The translations under genes were made by a program, and so were the position numbers. Positions 1 through 7,554 of a stretch of DNA of 64,000 nucleotides are shown here, piece after piece (the stretch's first letter is position 1; every line of letters starts with the position of its first letter). A model generated the notes under the pieces. That model was not told the DNA's origin. It saw nothing but the letters and a program-made list of their open reading frames with translations, and did not search any database. This DNA is from Microvirga thermotolerans (lineage in GTDB: Bacteria; Pseudomonadota; Alphaproteobacteria; Rhizobiales; Beijerinckiaceae). Location of the stretch: assembly GCF_009363855.1 (NCBI RefSeq), contig NZ_CP045423.1, positions 186,001-250,000 of the forward strand. Reading direction: 5' to 3'.

Positions 1-1366
1 TCCCCTCGATCGGCTCGATGCCGACGGTGAGCTTCGGCGAGACGCGGGATCCGTCGGAGGCGATGCCGCCGCCGCTCAGCTCGTAGCTGTCGAACCGCAG
101 GGCGCCGATGGCGCGCAGCCAGGACGTGAAGCGCACCTCGTCCTGGACGAAGCCGCCGAACAGGTTGCGCTGCCCGGAGGGCGTGAAGGCCGCGCCGTAG
201 CCGCCGGCCCGGTCCCGCGTGCGGGCCTGGTCCTGCGCGCCGTCGATGCCGACCGTCAGGGCGTGGTTGAGGCCGAAGGTCTCGAAGCGGGCGGTGTTGC
301 TGAAGTCGAACCCGGCCGTCTCCATGCTGTAGTTCAGCGGCGCGCCGGGTCTCACGCCGAGCGCGCTGTAGGTCGTCGTCGGCGCGACGACCCGCTTCCG
401 GTCCTCCGTGGAGGTGTAGAAACCCTTCAGGCTCAGGTCGAGCCAGGGAATGTCCGGCCGGTTGAACCGGTAGCCGAGCGTGAAGGTGTTGGCGGTGACG
501 TCGTTCCTGAACCGCGTGCCGGCGCCCGTGTCGCCGTTGTTGGTGAAGTCGTAGTTCTGCAGGAGCGCGGAACCGCTCACCGTGTGCCCGTCCGCCGGGT
601 AGAGGTTGAACTTGAACAGGCCCGCCGTCAGCTCGGAATCGGAATCCCGGACCTTGTCGTTGCTGCCGTCGCGGTAGTTGCCGGTGTTCCGGTACAGGAA
701 CTGGCCGAACACGTCCGCCGCGGTGCCGATGCGCGCGCCGGCCATGCTGTTCGTCAGGATGCCCGCGCCGTTCGTGCCGACGCCGAACGTCTGGACGGCG
801 CCGTAATTCTCGTCGGGCTTGAGAATGTCGTCGATGGTGCGGGTGCGGAAGGAGACCACGCCGCCGATAGCACCCGAGCCGTAGACGGTGGAGACCGGGC
901 CGCGCGTCACGTCCACCTGCCCGATCAGCGCGGGATCGAGATAGAACGTGCCGTTCGCCCCGTGGCCGCTCACCTGGTAATCCTGCCGCGCGCCGTCGAC
1001 GAGCACGTTCACGCGGCCGAAATCCTGGAGCCCGCGGATGTTGACGGCCTGCCCGGGATCGGTGCCCGTCTCCTGCACGCTCACGCCGGGCACGCCCTGC
1101 AGGACGTCCGAGACGCGCGACGACTGGAAGAGATCGATCTGCCGCCGCGTGACGACGCTCGATCCCGCGAGGTCGTCGATCGCCTTGTCCTCCGTCTTGC
1201 CCGACGTGACGGTGATCGTGTCCAGCGCCACGGCCTCGCCGCCCGGCGCGGCGGGCGCGGTCTGCGCCTGGGCCGGCGCGGCGAGGGGAAGCCCGGCCAG
1301 GGCTGCGAGGACGAGGGTGCGGGGAGAAGCGGACGCGCGAAGCCGTTCGCGCAGGAAGGTGATCAT
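1..1366 (-). CDS. hmuR: TonB-dependent heme/hemoglobin receptor (3' end cut by window)
   Basis: Outer-membrane receptor that imports heme or a heme-protein ligand into the periplasm using TonB energy. Only the N-terminal 455 residues lie in the window. A signal peptide of about 35 residues ends in APAQAQ, followed by a TonB-box-like DTITVTSG and a plug domain with VSDVLQGVPGVSVQETG, NIRGLQDFGRVNVLVDG and RGPVSTVYGSGAIGG. This order is typical of the hemoglobin/transferrin/lactoferrin receptor family. Later residues are beta-barrel. It is divergent from hemP-hmuTUV, which supports heme as substrate (inference). The ATG at 1366 is chosen because it opens the signal peptide. Other siderophore receptors share the fold, so the exact ligand is not certain. 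Confidence 0.88.
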   Translation of the reverse strand, partial: MITFLRERLRASASPRTLVLAALAGLPLAAPAQAQTAPAAPGGEAVALDTITVTSGKTEDKAIDDLAGSSVVTRRQIDLFQSSRVSDVLQGVPGVSVQETGTDPGQAVNIRGLQDFGRVNVLVDGARQDYQVSGHGANGTFYLDPALIGQVDVTRGPVSTVYGSGAIGGVVSFRTRTIDDILKPDENYGAVQTFGVGTNGAGILTNSMAGARIGTAADVFGQFLYRNTGNYRDGSNDKVRDSDSELTAGLFKFNLYPADGHTVSGSALLQNYDFTNNGDTGAGTRFRNDVTANTFTLGYRFNRPDIPWLDLSLKGFYTSTEDRKRVVAPTTTYSALGVRPGAPLNYSMETAGFDFSNTARFETFGLNHALTVGIDGAQDQARTRDRAGGYGAAFTPSGQRNLFGGFVQDEVRFTSWLRAIGALRFDSYELSGGGIASDGSRVSPKLTVGIEPIEG

Positions 1367-1527
1367 CCTGTCGATTCCAGTCGTTAGCGATGTTTTTCTT
1401 GATGACTGGCTGGCTTGCGGAAGAAAAATTCGCGCTGGCTGGCTATCTCCCTCTTCGATCCGGCGAAGAGGGTTTGCATTCGATATCCAAATCAAGTAAC
1501 GGCGTCAATACTGACTCGAAGCTTCGT

Positions 1528-1548
1528 AGTTTTACATGATTCTAAACT
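1528..1548. promoter_or_regulatory. Candidate Irr box (ICE-like palindrome) 1
   Basis: A 21-bp site AGTTT-N11-AAACT in the AT-rich divergent region. It sits inside a longer perfect inverted repeat, TTCGTAGTTT (1523-1532) and AAACTACGAA (1544-1553). Its right half reads TTCTAAACT, matching the half-site I recall for the rhizobial iron control element (TTTAGAA-N3-TTCTAAA); the left half is diverged. Irr is encoded at 48.3-48.7 kb. Binding is an inference. Confidence 0.5.
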
Positions 1549-1578
1549 ACGAATACATAGAGTTTCACATCGATAATC

Positions 1579-1599
1579 AGTTTAGAACGCATCGAAACT
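1579..1599. promoter_or_regulatory. Candidate Irr box (ICE-like palindrome) 2
   Basis: A second 21-bp site with the same AGTTT-N11-AAACT architecture. Here the left half is the good one (AGTTTAGAA) and the right half is diverged (ATCGAAACT). It ends just before the GGAG ribosome binding site (1600-1603) of hemP, so a bound regulator would block that transcript. The match to the Irr element is by eye. Confidence 0.5.
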
Positions 1600-1609
1600 G
1601 GAGACAGCC

Positions 1610-1777
1610 GTGCACAACCCGCCTCCGCCGGACAGCAAGGGCGACAGGACGACAGCAGCCAGGGAAATCGACGTGGCGAGCCTCATCGGGGCGGGGCGCG
1701 AGGTGGTGCTGCTGCATCGCGGGGAGCGCTACCGCCTGCGGGTCACCGCGAACGGCAAGCTCATCCTCACCAAATGA
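1610..1777 (+). CDS. hemP: Hemin uptake protein HemP/HmuP
   Basis: A 55-residue protein of the HemP family, whose rhizobial member HmuP is known to act with Irr to activate the heme receptor gene. The hallmark C-terminus is present: LLHRGERYRLRVTANGKLIL followed by TK and stop. The GTG at 1610 has GGAG six bases upstream, and no ATG in the frame precedes the conserved part closely. Its stop overlaps the hmuT start (ATGA), so it is the first gene of a translationally coupled hemP-hmuT-hmuU-hmuV operon. The intergenic region shared with the receptor carries two Irr-box-like palindromes, consistent with iron control. Confidence 0.85.
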   Translation: MHNPPPPDSKGDRTTAAREIDVASLIGAGREVVLLHRGERYRLRVTANGKLILTK

Positions 1778-2682
1778 AGGCTCCTGCCATGACCGCTGCC
1801 ATGACCGCTGCCATGACCGCACTCTCCCGACGGACCCTGCTCCTCGCCCCGGCCCTCCTGGCCGCCCTGCCGCGCGCCCGGGCCGCCTCCCCGCGCCGGA
1901 TCGTCAGCATCGGCGGCGCCGTGACCGAAATCCTCTACCGCCTCGGGCGCGGCGGGGAGATCGTGGGGGTCGATTCCACCAGCCAGCATCCGGCGGAGGC
2001 CCTGCGGACGAAGGCGAATGTCGGCTATGTCCGCGCCCTCGGCGCGGAGGGAATCCTCTCCCTTCGCCCCACCCACGTTATCGCCGTCGAGGGAGCGGGA
2101 CCGCCCGACGCCCTGCGCCTGGTGGAGCAGGCGGGCGTGCGGATCGTCCGCGTTCCGGAGGAATTCGGCGAGGAGGGAACCGTCCGCCGGGTCCGGACGG
2201 TCGCGGAGGCGGTCGACGCTCAGGCGGAAGGCGCGGCCCTCGCGGCCGAGATCGAGGAGGGTTTCGCGAAGCTCTCCGCCGTCCGGGCCAAGGTGACGCG
2301 CCCGGCGAAGGCGCTCTTCGTCCTGTCGCTCCAGAACGGCCGCCCGGTGGTGGGCGGCAGGGGCACGGCGGCGGATGCGATGCTCGCCCTCGCCGGAGCG
2401 GAGAACGCCGCCTCCGGCCTGACGGGCTGGAAGCCCCTGTCGGACGAGGGGCTGATCGCGGCGGCGCCGGAGGCGATCGTGACGATGGCGCACGGCCCGG
2501 GCGGCGACGCGCCCGACCCCTTCGCCCTTCCCGCCTTCGCCGCGACCCCTGCGGCGGCGAAGCGGCGGCTGATCGTCATGGACGGGGTTTATCTCCTCGG
2601 CTTCGGGCCGTGCGCGCCCTCCGCGGCGCTCGAACTCCTGGCGGCGCTCCATCCCGACCGGGCCGGAACGGCGCGGCCATGA
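1774..2682 (+). CDS. hmuT: Heme ABC transporter periplasmic binding protein HmuT
   Basis: Periplasmic heme-binding lipoprotein-like component of a heme importer, 302 residues. The N-terminal signal includes SRRTLLLAPALLAALPRARA. The mature part begins with RRIVSIGGAVTEILYRLGRG, typical of the class III (TroA/BtuF) fold. ATG at 1774 overlaps the hemP stop and the stop overlaps the hmuU ATG, so the four genes are tightly coupled. Oddity: the first codons contain an in-frame 12-bp tandem repeat encoding MTAA-MTAA-MTA, giving four possible ATG starts (1774, 1789, 1801, 1813). The true start could be any of them; the one at 1813 still leaves a full signal peptide. Confidence 0.9.
   Translation: MKAPAMTAAMTAAMTALSRRTLLLAPALLAALPRARAASPRRIVSIGGAVTEILYRLGRGGEIVGVDSTSQHPAEALRTKANVGYVRALGAEGILSLRPTHVIAVEGAGPPDALRLVEQAGVRIVRVPEEFGEEGTVRRVRTVAEAVDAQAEGAALAAEIEEGFAKLSAVRAKVTRPAKALFVLSLQNGRPVVGGRGTAADAMLALAGAENAASGLTGWKPLSDEGLIAAAPEAIVTMAHGPGGDAPDPFALPAFAATPAAAKRRLIVMDGVYLLGFGPCAPSAALELLAALHPDRAGTARP
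1789..1824 (+). repeat. 12-bp tandem repeat within the hmuT start region
   Basis: Two identical copies of ATGACCGCTGCC (1789-1800, 1801-1812) and a third that diverges in its last bases (1813-1824). The unit is in frame, so copy-number changes would alter the number of start codons without a frameshift. Confidence 0.85.
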
Positions 2683-3773
2683 CCCTCGCGGCCGCGCCCC
2701 GTTCCTTCCCGGAGGGGAAGCGTCTTCCGGCGCTTCCCCTCGACCGCAGGCCGCTGCTGTTCGCAGGGCTCCTGGTCGCCCTCGCGGCGTCCGGGATCGC
2801 GGCCCTCGGTCTGGGCGCGACCGGCATCCCGGCCGCGCGCGCCCTCTCGATCCTCGCGGAGGCCGCCACGGGGCGGGCGGCCTCGGGCGGCGATGCGCTG
2901 ATCGTCCTGCAGGTCCGCCTGCCCCGCCTCCTGCTCGGGCTCCTCGTCGGGGCGGCGCTCGCCTCCTCGGGCGCCCTCATGCAGGGCCTGTTCCGCAACC
3001 CCCTGGCGGATCCCGGCCTCGTCGGCGTCTCCGCCGGGGCGGCGCTCGCGGCGGCGGCGACCATCGTCCTGGGGGACGCGCTTCTCGCGCCCCTCGTGGG
3101 TCCCCTGCCCTTCGCCGCCCTGCCCCTCGGCGCCTTCGCGGGAGGGCTCCTCACGACGCTCGCGCTCTACCGCATCGCCACGCGCGGCGGGCGCACCTCC
3201 ATGGCGACCCTGCTGCTCGCGGGCGTCGCCTTCGGCGCGCTTTCGGGAGCCGTCATGGGGCTGCTCTCCTATGTGAGCGACGACAGGCAGCTGCGCGATC
3301 TCGCGTTCTGGTCCCTCGGCTCCTTGAGCGGCGCCACCTGGACGAAGGTCGCCGCGGCGGCGGCGCTGATCCTGCCCGGCCTTCTGCTCGTCCCGGCCCT
3401 GTCCCGCGGGCTGAACGCCCTCGCCCTCGGCGAGGCCGAGGCCTATCACCTCGGCGTGCCGGTGCAGCGGGTCAAGGCGGCGGCGGTCCTTACGGTGGCG
3501 GTGGCGGTCGGGACCTCCGTCGCCTGCGCGGGCATGATCGGCTTCGTCGGCATCGTCGTGCCGCACGTGCTCAGGCTCCTCGCCGGCCCGGATCATCGCA
3601 TGCTGCTGCCGGCCTCCGCCCTGGCGGGGGCGGCCCTGCTCGTCGCCGCCGACACGGTGGCGCGCACCCTCGCCGCGCCTGCGGAGCTGCCCATCGGCAT
3701 CCTGACGGCCCTGATCGGCGCGCCCTTCTTCCTCTGGCTCCTGCTGCGCCGCCGGGGAGGGCTCCTTACGTGA
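2679..3773 (+). CDS. hmuU: Heme ABC transporter permease HmuU
   Basis: Inner-membrane FecCD-family permease (364 residues) that moves heme into the cytoplasm together with HmuV. About nine to ten hydrophobic segments are visible. Family motifs include RLPRLLLGLLVGAALASSGA, FRNPLADPGLVGVSAGAALA and, late in the protein, GMIGFVGIVVPHVLRLLAGP, the region that contacts the ATPase. The open frame extends far upstream, but the ATG at 2679 overlaps the hmuT stop and gives the usual family length. The hmuV start overlaps its stop (GTGA). Confidence 0.93.
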   Translation: MTLAAAPRSFPEGKRLPALPLDRRPLLFAGLLVALAASGIAALGLGATGIPAARALSILAEAATGRAASGGDALIVLQVRLPRLLLGLLVGAALASSGALMQGLFRNPLADPGLVGVSAGAALAAAATIVLGDALLAPLVGPLPFAALPLGAFAGGLLTTLALYRIATRGGRTSMATLLLAGVAFGALSGAVMGLLSYVSDDRQLRDLAFWSLGSLSGATWTKVAAAAALILPGLLLVPALSRGLNALALGEAEAYHLGVPVQRVKAAAVLTVAVAVGTSVACAGMIGFVGIVVPHVLRLLAGPDHRMLLPASALAGAALLVAADTVARTLAAPAELPIGILTALIGAPFFLWLLLRRRGGLLT

Positions 3774-4567
3774 GCGCCATCCTCGAGGCGGAGAACCTTT
3801 CCTGCATCCGCGGCGGACGCAGGCTGCTCGACGGCGTCGGCCTCGCCGTCGGCGAGGGCTCCTTCACCGTCGTCCTCGGGCCGAACGGGGCCGGCAAGTC
3901 GACCCTCCTGCGCGTGCTCTGCGGCGAGCTCTCCCCCGATTCCGGCGAGGTGCGGCTCGCGGGAGAGCGCCTGTCCCGCATCCCGCCCTGGCGGCTCGCC
4001 CATCGCCGGGCGGTGATGCCCCAGGCCTCGGAGCTGGCCTTTCCCTTCACCGCCTTCGAGGTCGCGAGCCTCGGCGTCGAGGGCCTCGGACGCGGCCTGT
4101 CGCGGGCCGACCGCCGCCGCATGGCCTTCGATGCCCTCGAACGGGCGGATGTGGGCCATCTGGCGGAGCGCGACTACCGGACCCTTTCCGGCGGCGAGCG
4201 GCAGCGGGTCCATTTCGCCCGCGTGCTGGCGCAGCTCATGGCGGGCCGCACCGTCGAGGCCCGGCAGGTCCTCTTCCTGGACGAGCCCATCGCGAGCCTC
4301 GACCTGAAGCATCAGCTCGCCCTGCTCGACGCGGCGCGCGGCCTGTGCCGGGACGGCGTGACCGTCGTCGCCGTGCTCCACGATCTCCAGCTCGCGGCGG
4401 GGGTCGCCGACCGGGCGGTGCTCCTCTGCGGCGGGCGCCCGGTCGCGCAGGGCCGGCCGGAGGCGGTGCTGACGCCCGCCCGGCTCGCCGCGGTCTTCGG
4501 CGTGACCCTGGCGACGCCGCGCCTTCCGCCGCACCCCTGGACGCCGGCGCCCGCGCCGCAGGCCTGA
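3770..4567 (+). CDS. hmuV: Heme ABC transporter ATP-binding protein HmuV
   Basis: Cytoplasmic ATPase (265 residues) powering heme import. All nucleotide-binding motifs are intact: Walker A GPNGAGKST near residue 40, signature LSGGERQR, Walker B VLFLDEP, and the H-loop AVLHD. The GTG start at 3770 overlaps the hmuU stop, and the next in-frame methionine would remove the first strand of the domain. It is the last gene of the heme operon. No hmuS/hemS heme-degrading gene lies in the window, so release of iron from heme must be encoded elsewhere. Its stop is only 3 bp from the stop of the convergent kinase gene. Confidence 0.93.
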   Translation: MSAILEAENLSCIRGGRRLLDGVGLAVGEGSFTVVLGPNGAGKSTLLRVLCGELSPDSGEVRLAGERLSRIPPWRLAHRRAVMPQASELAFPFTAFEVASLGVEGLGRGLSRADRRRMAFDALERADVGHLAERDYRTLSGGERQRVHFARVLAQLMAGRTVEARQVLFLDEPIASLDLKHQLALLDAARGLCRDGVTVVAVLHDLQLAAGVADRAVLLCGGRPVAQGRPEAVLTPARLAAVFGVTLATPRLPPHPWTPAPAPQA

Positions 4568-4570
4568 TGC

Positions 4571-6847
4571 CTACGCGCCGGGCGCCCCGTCGAGGCTGGC
4601 GCCGGCCACGAGCGGGGCGTCGACGGTGCAGACGACCCCCTCCCGCGTGAAGCGGATCTCCGCCCGGCCGTCCAGGTCGTGCGCGAGGCTGCGCTCGATG
4701 AGACGGGTGCCGAAGCCCCGGCGGCTCGGCACCTCGACGGGCGGCCCGCCGGTCTCCGACCAGACGAGGTGCAGGCACGGCCCGCTCCGGTGGGACACGG
4801 TCCAGCGGACGCTCACCTCCCCGGTCGCGTTGGAGAGGGCGCCGTACTTCACCGCGTTGGTGGCGAGCTCCTGCAGGGCCATGGCGATGGCGAGCGCCAT
4901 GCGCGGGGGCAGCCGGACGGCCGGGCCCTCCATGCGCAGCCGGCTCTCCCTTTCGTGGCGGTAGGGCGCCATGGCCTCGCCGACGATCTCCCTCAGGTCC
5001 GCGCTCCCCCAGTTCTCGCGGGTCAGCACGTCGTGGGCGCGCGAGAGGGCGAACAGGCGCTCCTCCATGGCCGCCCGCGCCTCGTCGATGGAACCGGAGT
5101 TGCGCAGCGTCTGGCTTGCGATGGACTGCACGGTGGCGAGGGTGTTCTTCACCCGGTGGTTCAGCTCGTTGATGAGGAGCCGCTGGTGCTCCTCGGCCTT
5201 CTTCTCCTGGTCGATGTCGACGATGGCGACGACCGCGGCGACCGTGTCGCCCTCCGCATTGCGGATCGGCGCGGCCGCGAGGCGCATCCAGGCCATGGTC
5301 CCGTCGCCGCGCTGGTAGAGGTATTCCTCGTCCCCCGTCGCCCGGCCCTCCACGAGCGCGCGCGCCACCGGGTAGTGGCGGGGCGGAACCGGCTGTCCGT
5401 CCGGGAAGTGGAGCCTCCACTGCGGATAGGCGTCGAACCCCGGCGTGGGCAGGATCGGATGGCGGAAGATGCGCTCCGCCTGCGGGTTGCCCATCGCCAC
5501 GCGCCCGTCGGGAGCCTCGGTGATGATGATCCCGACCGGCACGTTCTCGAGCACGGCCTTGAGCCGCGCCTCGCTGGCGCGGAGCGCCTCCGCCGCCTCC
5601 CGGCGGCTCGTGACGTCCCGGAAGAAGGCCGCCACGCCGCCGTCCTCCACGGGAAAGATGCGCAGCTCCAGCCAGACGCTGCGGTCGCCGAAATCGTAGC
5701 AGTGCTCGATGGTGACGGGCACCCGCTCGGTCATGGCCCTGCGGTAGGCCTCCTCGACCGGGGTGCCGACGGAGGCGGGCCAGACGTCCCAGTGGGAGCG
5801 CCCGACGATCTCGCCCTCGGGCCGCCCGTCGATCCTCAGGCCTTCCCGGTTGATCTGGAGGACGCGGAAGTCGCGGTCGAGGAGCATGAACCCCTCCGTC
5901 ATCCCCTCCAGCACGCCCCGGGCGCGGGCCTCGCTGGCGCGCAGGGCCTCCTCGGCCCTGCGGGCGTCCGTGACGTCGCTGCCCTCGGCGAAGATGCCGA
6001 AGATCTGCCCGTTCACGTCGCGGATCGGCTGGTAGACGAAATTGACGAAGCGCCGCTCGGGCCGGCTGTTCGGCTCCCGCTGCAGCATGACCGGGAGGTT
6101 GCTGCCGACGAAGGTCTCGCCCGTGGCGTAGACCGTGTCCAGCAGCTCCTTGAAGCCCTGCCCCGCCATTTCCGGCAGGGCCTCGAGAACCGGCTTGCCG
6201 AGAATGTCCCGGTGGCCCACCAGCTGGTAATAGGAGGTGTTGACCATCTCGAACCGGTGCTCGGGGCCGAGCAGCATGGCCATGAAGCCGGGCGCCTGGT
6301 GAAAAAGCTCGCGCAGCCGCTCCCGCTCGGTGCTGACCCGCCGCTCCGCGAGCACCTTGTCCGTCGTCTCGGTGGCGGCGCAGAACATGCCGGCGATGGC
6401 GCCGCTCTCGTCGTGGACCGGCGTGTAGGAGAAGGTGAAGTACGCATCCTCCCGGAAGCCGTTCCGCTCCATGGGGATGAGCAGGTCCTGCTGCCAGATT
6501 GCCTCCCCGGAGAGGGTGCTGTCGACGAGCGGCTTGATCTGGTCCCAGATGTCCGACCACACCTCCGCGAAGGGCCGCCCGAGGGCTTGGGGGTGCTTGG
6601 CGCCGAAGATCGGCGCGTAATCGTCGTTGTAGAGGAAGGCAAGCGCGGGCCCCCAGGCGACGAACATGGCCTGCTTGGCGTCGAGCATGAGCCGGACGAG
6701 GGTGCGCAGGGATTGCGGCCAGGTCTCCGGCTGCCCCAGGGGCGAGCGGGACCAGTCGTGCGCGCGCATGCGCGCGCCCATCTCGCCGCCGCCCTCCAGG
6801 AAATCGCGTGTCGCCCACGCCGCCCCCGCGGGCGGATCAGCGAGCAT
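4571..6847 (-). CDS. PAS-domain HWE-type sensor histidine kinase
   Basis: A 758-residue cytoplasmic sensor kinase with no membrane segment. Four PAS/PAC-like modules are visible at about residues 25-170, 185-310, 310-430 and 435-550, ending in tracts such as FFRDVTSRREA and VVAIVDIDQEKKAEE. The kinase core follows: phospho-acceptor LLINELNHRVKNTLATVQ near residue 555, N-box MALQELATNAVKYGALS, and WSETGGPPV, the Trp-x-Glu hallmark of HWE kinases. HWE kinases commonly act in light or general stress signalling, but no response regulator or chromophore domain lies beside it, so the signal is unknown. It is convergent with hmuV, and nothing ties it to heme. Confidence 0.88.
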   Translation of the reverse strand: MLADPPAGAAWATRDFLEGGGEMGARMRAHDWSRSPLGQPETWPQSLRTLVRLMLDAKQAMFVAWGPALAFLYNDDYAPIFGAKHPQALGRPFAEVWSDIWDQIKPLVDSTLSGEAIWQQDLLIPMERNGFREDAYFTFSYTPVHDESGAIAGMFCAATETTDKVLAERRVSTERERLRELFHQAPGFMAMLLGPEHRFEMVNTSYYQLVGHRDILGKPVLEALPEMAGQGFKELLDTVYATGETFVGSNLPVMLQREPNSRPERRFVNFVYQPIRDVNGQIFGIFAEGSDVTDARRAEEALRASEARARGVLEGMTEGFMLLDRDFRVLQINREGLRIDGRPEGEIVGRSHWDVWPASVGTPVEEAYRRAMTERVPVTIEHCYDFGDRSVWLELRIFPVEDGGVAAFFRDVTSRREAAEALRASEARLKAVLENVPVGIIITEAPDGRVAMGNPQAERIFRHPILPTPGFDAYPQWRLHFPDGQPVPPRHYPVARALVEGRATGDEEYLYQRGDGTMAWMRLAAAPIRNAEGDTVAAVVAIVDIDQEKKAEEHQRLLINELNHRVKNTLATVQSIASQTLRNSGSIDEARAAMEERLFALSRAHDVLTRENWGSADLREIVGEAMAPYRHERESRLRMEGPAVRLPPRMALAIAMALQELATNAVKYGALSNATGEVSVRWTVSHRSGPCLHLVWSETGGPPVEVPSRRGFGTRLIERSLAHDLDGRAEIRFTREGVVCTVDAPLVAGASLDGAPGA

Positions 6848-7260
6848 CGAAGCCCCCGCGCGCCCGGCGCGGACCTGTCCGGTCGGCCTGTCCGGGCAAA
6901 GTCCCGGCTTCCGGCATGGAAAGAACCTGTGAGACGGGCATCGATATCATTGCCGGGAACTAGGAGGAGAAGGCCCTCCTGTCAACGATTCCCGCCCCTG
7001 CGGGTTTCCAGCGCGTCGGAACGGCGCAGCGGGCACGGTGGGGCGGCGATGGCGCCGGAAAAGGACCTGCGGGCGCGACGGCGGCAACCCAGTCGCCCGC
7101 ACGGACGACGCGCCTCCCGGCAGGCGAACGCCCGCCCTCAACGGCGCCGTACGGACGATCTTGGAAGAATGGAGACTTTTCACGCAGCGGCGTCGCGCCG
7201 GCACCGATTGGCGCCGGCCGGGCGTGGATCTTCGACAGTGTCTGGAAAGCGGTCGAGAGA
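6848..7260. other. 413-bp intergenic region, no gene recognised
   Basis: Lies between the start of the HWE kinase and the 3' end of tRNA-Leu. Short open frames occur on both strands but none shows family motifs or a convincing ribosome binding site. It presumably holds the kinase promoter; I see no clear operator. Confidence 0.5.
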
Positions 7261-7345
7261 TGGTGCCCAGGAGAGGACTCGAACCTCCACGGTGTTACCC
7301 ACTGGTACCTGAAACCAGCGCGTCTACCAATTCCGCCACCTGGGC
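7261..7345 (-). tRNA. tRNA-Leu (anticodon CAG)
   Basis: Read on the minus strand the gene starts GCCCAGGTGGCGGAATTGG and ends in TCCTGGGC-A-CCA. The seven-base acceptor stem GCCCAGG/CCTGGGC pairs perfectly. The anticodon stem CTGGT/ACCAG encloses the loop TTCAGGT, giving anticodon CAG, which reads CTG, the favoured Leu codon in this DNA. A class II variable arm (GTGGGTAACACCGT) and T arm GGTTCGAGTCC are present. CCA is encoded at 7261-7263. Confidence 0.97.
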
Positions 7346-7554
7346 ATGCCTCGTCGGCGAGGCACCGTTTAAGGCCATGCGGGCGGCGCGTCAATCGTCC
7401 TTTGCGATCCTTTTTGCGTTCCGCCTCCCCGCGCCCCTTCACAGGGGTGCGGGCTTTGACTAGAGACGTGGCAGGTTTCACTCGGGAAGGGGCCGGGCGG
7501 CCGGGATGGCCGCCGCCGGTCCCCCTTCCACGTCCTCGGGGACAGGAGGCTTTC

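Noticed and set aside
263-1499. Open frames on the plus strand opposite the TonB receptor
   Set aside because: The minus strand encodes a receptor with a signal peptide and plug motifs; the plus frames are shadows.
7346-7554. A possible N-terminal extension of the NDUFA9-like protein back to 7402
   Set aside because: The extension is Arg/Pro-rich and unconserved, while ATG 7555 has a good ribosome binding site and opens the Rossmann domain.
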